A stretch of DNA of 6,798 nucleotides from Streptosporangiaceae bacterium (lineage in GTDB: Bacteria > Actinomycetota > Actinomycetes > Streptosporangiales > Streptosporangiaceae), in assembly GCA_030040475.1 (NCBI GenBank), contig JASHTQ010000261.1, positions 1-6,798 of the forward strand, read 5' to 3'. Numbering within the stretch: position 1 is the first letter of the stretch; every line of letters starts with the position of its first letter. Made by a program: the position numbers and the translations under genes. Below, piece by piece: positions 6,233 through 6,798 of the stretch. The notes under the pieces are model-generated. The model searched no databases and was not told the DNA's origin. It saw nothing but the letters and a program-made list of their open reading frames with translations.

Positions 6233-6277
6233 TTAGCGCTATATCTTTAACATGTCGGCGATATGATTCGATCGGAG
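6233..6277 (+). promoter_or_regulatory. AT-rich promoter/operator zone and ribosome binding site of the PadR gene
   Basis: This is the only clearly AT-rich patch near the gene. It holds ATATC (6241-6245) and GATAT (6260-6264) as an inverted pair 14 bp apart, plus a -10-like TATGAT (6262-6267). No good -35 is seen at 16-18 bp, so the exact promoter is uncertain. Transcription from TATGAT would give a leader of only about 12 nt. GGAG at 6274-6277 lies 8 nt before the GTG start at 6286 and serves as Shine-Dalgarno. PadR proteins often repress their own genes from such AT-rich dyads. Confidence 0.4.
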
Positions 6278-6285
6278 ACGTCATC

Positions 6286-6798
6286 GTGAGGAACTTCGGT
6301 TCGGGCCTGGAGGGCCCGCGTCCCGAGCTCCGCGGCCGTCGCCACGGCGAGGGGCACCGTCGCGCAGACGGATCCGGCCGCGGTCGCGGGTACGGCCGGG
6401 CCGGACGCGGCGACGTGCGCGCGGCGATCATCTCGCTGATGAGCGAGGGGCCGCGCAACGGCTACCAGATCATCCAGGAGATCGGCAAGCGCACCGGCGG
6501 CCTGTGGCGGGTGAGCTCCGGCTCCGTCTACCCCGCGATCTCCCAGCTGGAGGACGAGGGGCTGATCGAGCCCACCGACGGCGACGGGCGCAGGCTGTGC
6601 GCGCTGACCCGGGCGGGCCGCGAGCACGCCGCGCGGAACGCCGGGCAAATCGCCCGGCTCTGGGAGGCTGGCCCGCAGGAGGCCCGGATCGGCGAGTTCC
6701 TGGAGTACCGCGAGCTGATCGGCCAGCTGGCCGCCGCGACCTGGCAGGTCAACGACGTCGGTACCCAGGCGCAGCGCGAGGAGGCCAAGCGGGTGCTC
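6286..6798 (+). CDS. PadR-family transcriptional regulator, C-terminus missing at window edge
   Basis: 171 residues are visible from a GTG start to the window edge, without a stop. Residues 1-42 form a Gly/Arg-rich, probably disordered and DNA-binding tail, common in actinobacterial PadR proteins. The winged-helix domain spans about 43-115: RAAIISLMSEGPRNGYQIIQ (45-64) begins it, SSGSVYPAISQLEDEGLI (78-94) holds the recognition helix, and GRRLCALTRAGREHA (101-115) is the wing and following helix. The rest is the start of the C-terminal dimerisation helices. Such proteins usually have about 180-220 residues, so little is missing. The start is supported by GGAG 8 nt upstream; in-frame upstream codons offer no better one. 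It is divergent from the decarboxylase, a classical place for a local repressor. PadR is named after a regulator of phenolic acid decarboxylase, but many relatives control transporters, and a target to the right is equally possible. Confidence 0.93.
   Translation, partial: MRNFGSGLEGPRPELRGRRHGEGHRRADGSGRGRGYGRAGRGDVRAAIISLMSEGPRNGYQIIQEIGKRTGGLWRVSSGSVYPAISQLEDEGLIEPTDGDGRRLCALTRAGREHAARNAGQIARLWEAGPQEARIGEFLEYRELIGQLAAATWQVNDVGTQAQREEAKRVL

Noticed and set aside
6263..6289. Eight-codon open frame (ATG at 6263) whose TGA overlaps the PadR GTG start, a possible leader peptide
   Set aside because: It has no ribosome binding site, overlaps the -10-like element, and is short enough to be chance.
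6087..6458. N-terminal extension of the decarboxylase by up to 124 residues
   Set aside because: The extension runs through the control region and into the antisense of the PadR gene, while the ATG at 6086 coincides with the family's N-terminus.

Overview
The window reads as chromosomal DNA of a high-GC actinobacterium. Base composition is strongly G/C, third codon positions are almost all G or C, and GTG starts occur. The proteins resemble actinobacterial forms: an Rv3628-like pyrophosphatase, and a PadR regulator with a Gly/Arg-rich N-terminal tail. The genus cannot be fixed from the sequence. There is no tRNA, rRNA, CRISPR array, transposase or phage gene.

Layout. (1) 1-1161, minus: acyl-CoA ligase of the long-chain FadD type, whose C-terminus runs off the left edge. 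(2) 1162-1347: divergent control region with a perfect 19-bp dyad and a promoter-like pair facing right. (3) 1348-2862, plus: aldehyde dehydrogenase. It overlaps or abuts (4) 2859/2868-3368, plus: family I inorganic pyrophosphatase. (5) 3369-3448: short gap with two TetR-type operator-like palindromes arranged as one long inverted repeat. (6) 3449-4276, plus: HSDL2-like short-chain dehydrogenase. (7) 4277-4475: convergent intergenic region with GC-rich short repeats and a large hairpin, probably a bidirectional terminator or a small repetitive element. (8) 4476-6086, minus: ThDP enzyme of the benzoylformate decarboxylase family, with two active-site substitutions. (9) 6087-6285: divergent control region with a 21-bp dyad and an AT-rich promoter zone. 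(10) 6286-6798, plus: PadR-family regulator, cut by the right edge.

How the genes may work together. The enzymes could form a chain: aryl (or branched) 2-keto acid to aldehyde (decarboxylase), aldehyde to acid (aldehyde dehydrogenase), acid to acyl-CoA with release of AMP and PPi (ligase), and PPi to phosphate (pyrophosphatase). The short-chain dehydrogenase would handle an alcohol/carbonyl step. This is inference: the genes lie in at least four transcription units and the substrates are unknown. The most notable points are the dual operator before the dehydrogenase, the decarboxylase with Tyr in place of the family's active-site His281, the pyrophosphatase translationally coupled to an aldehyde dehydrogenase, and the convergent hairpin with its adjoining repeats.
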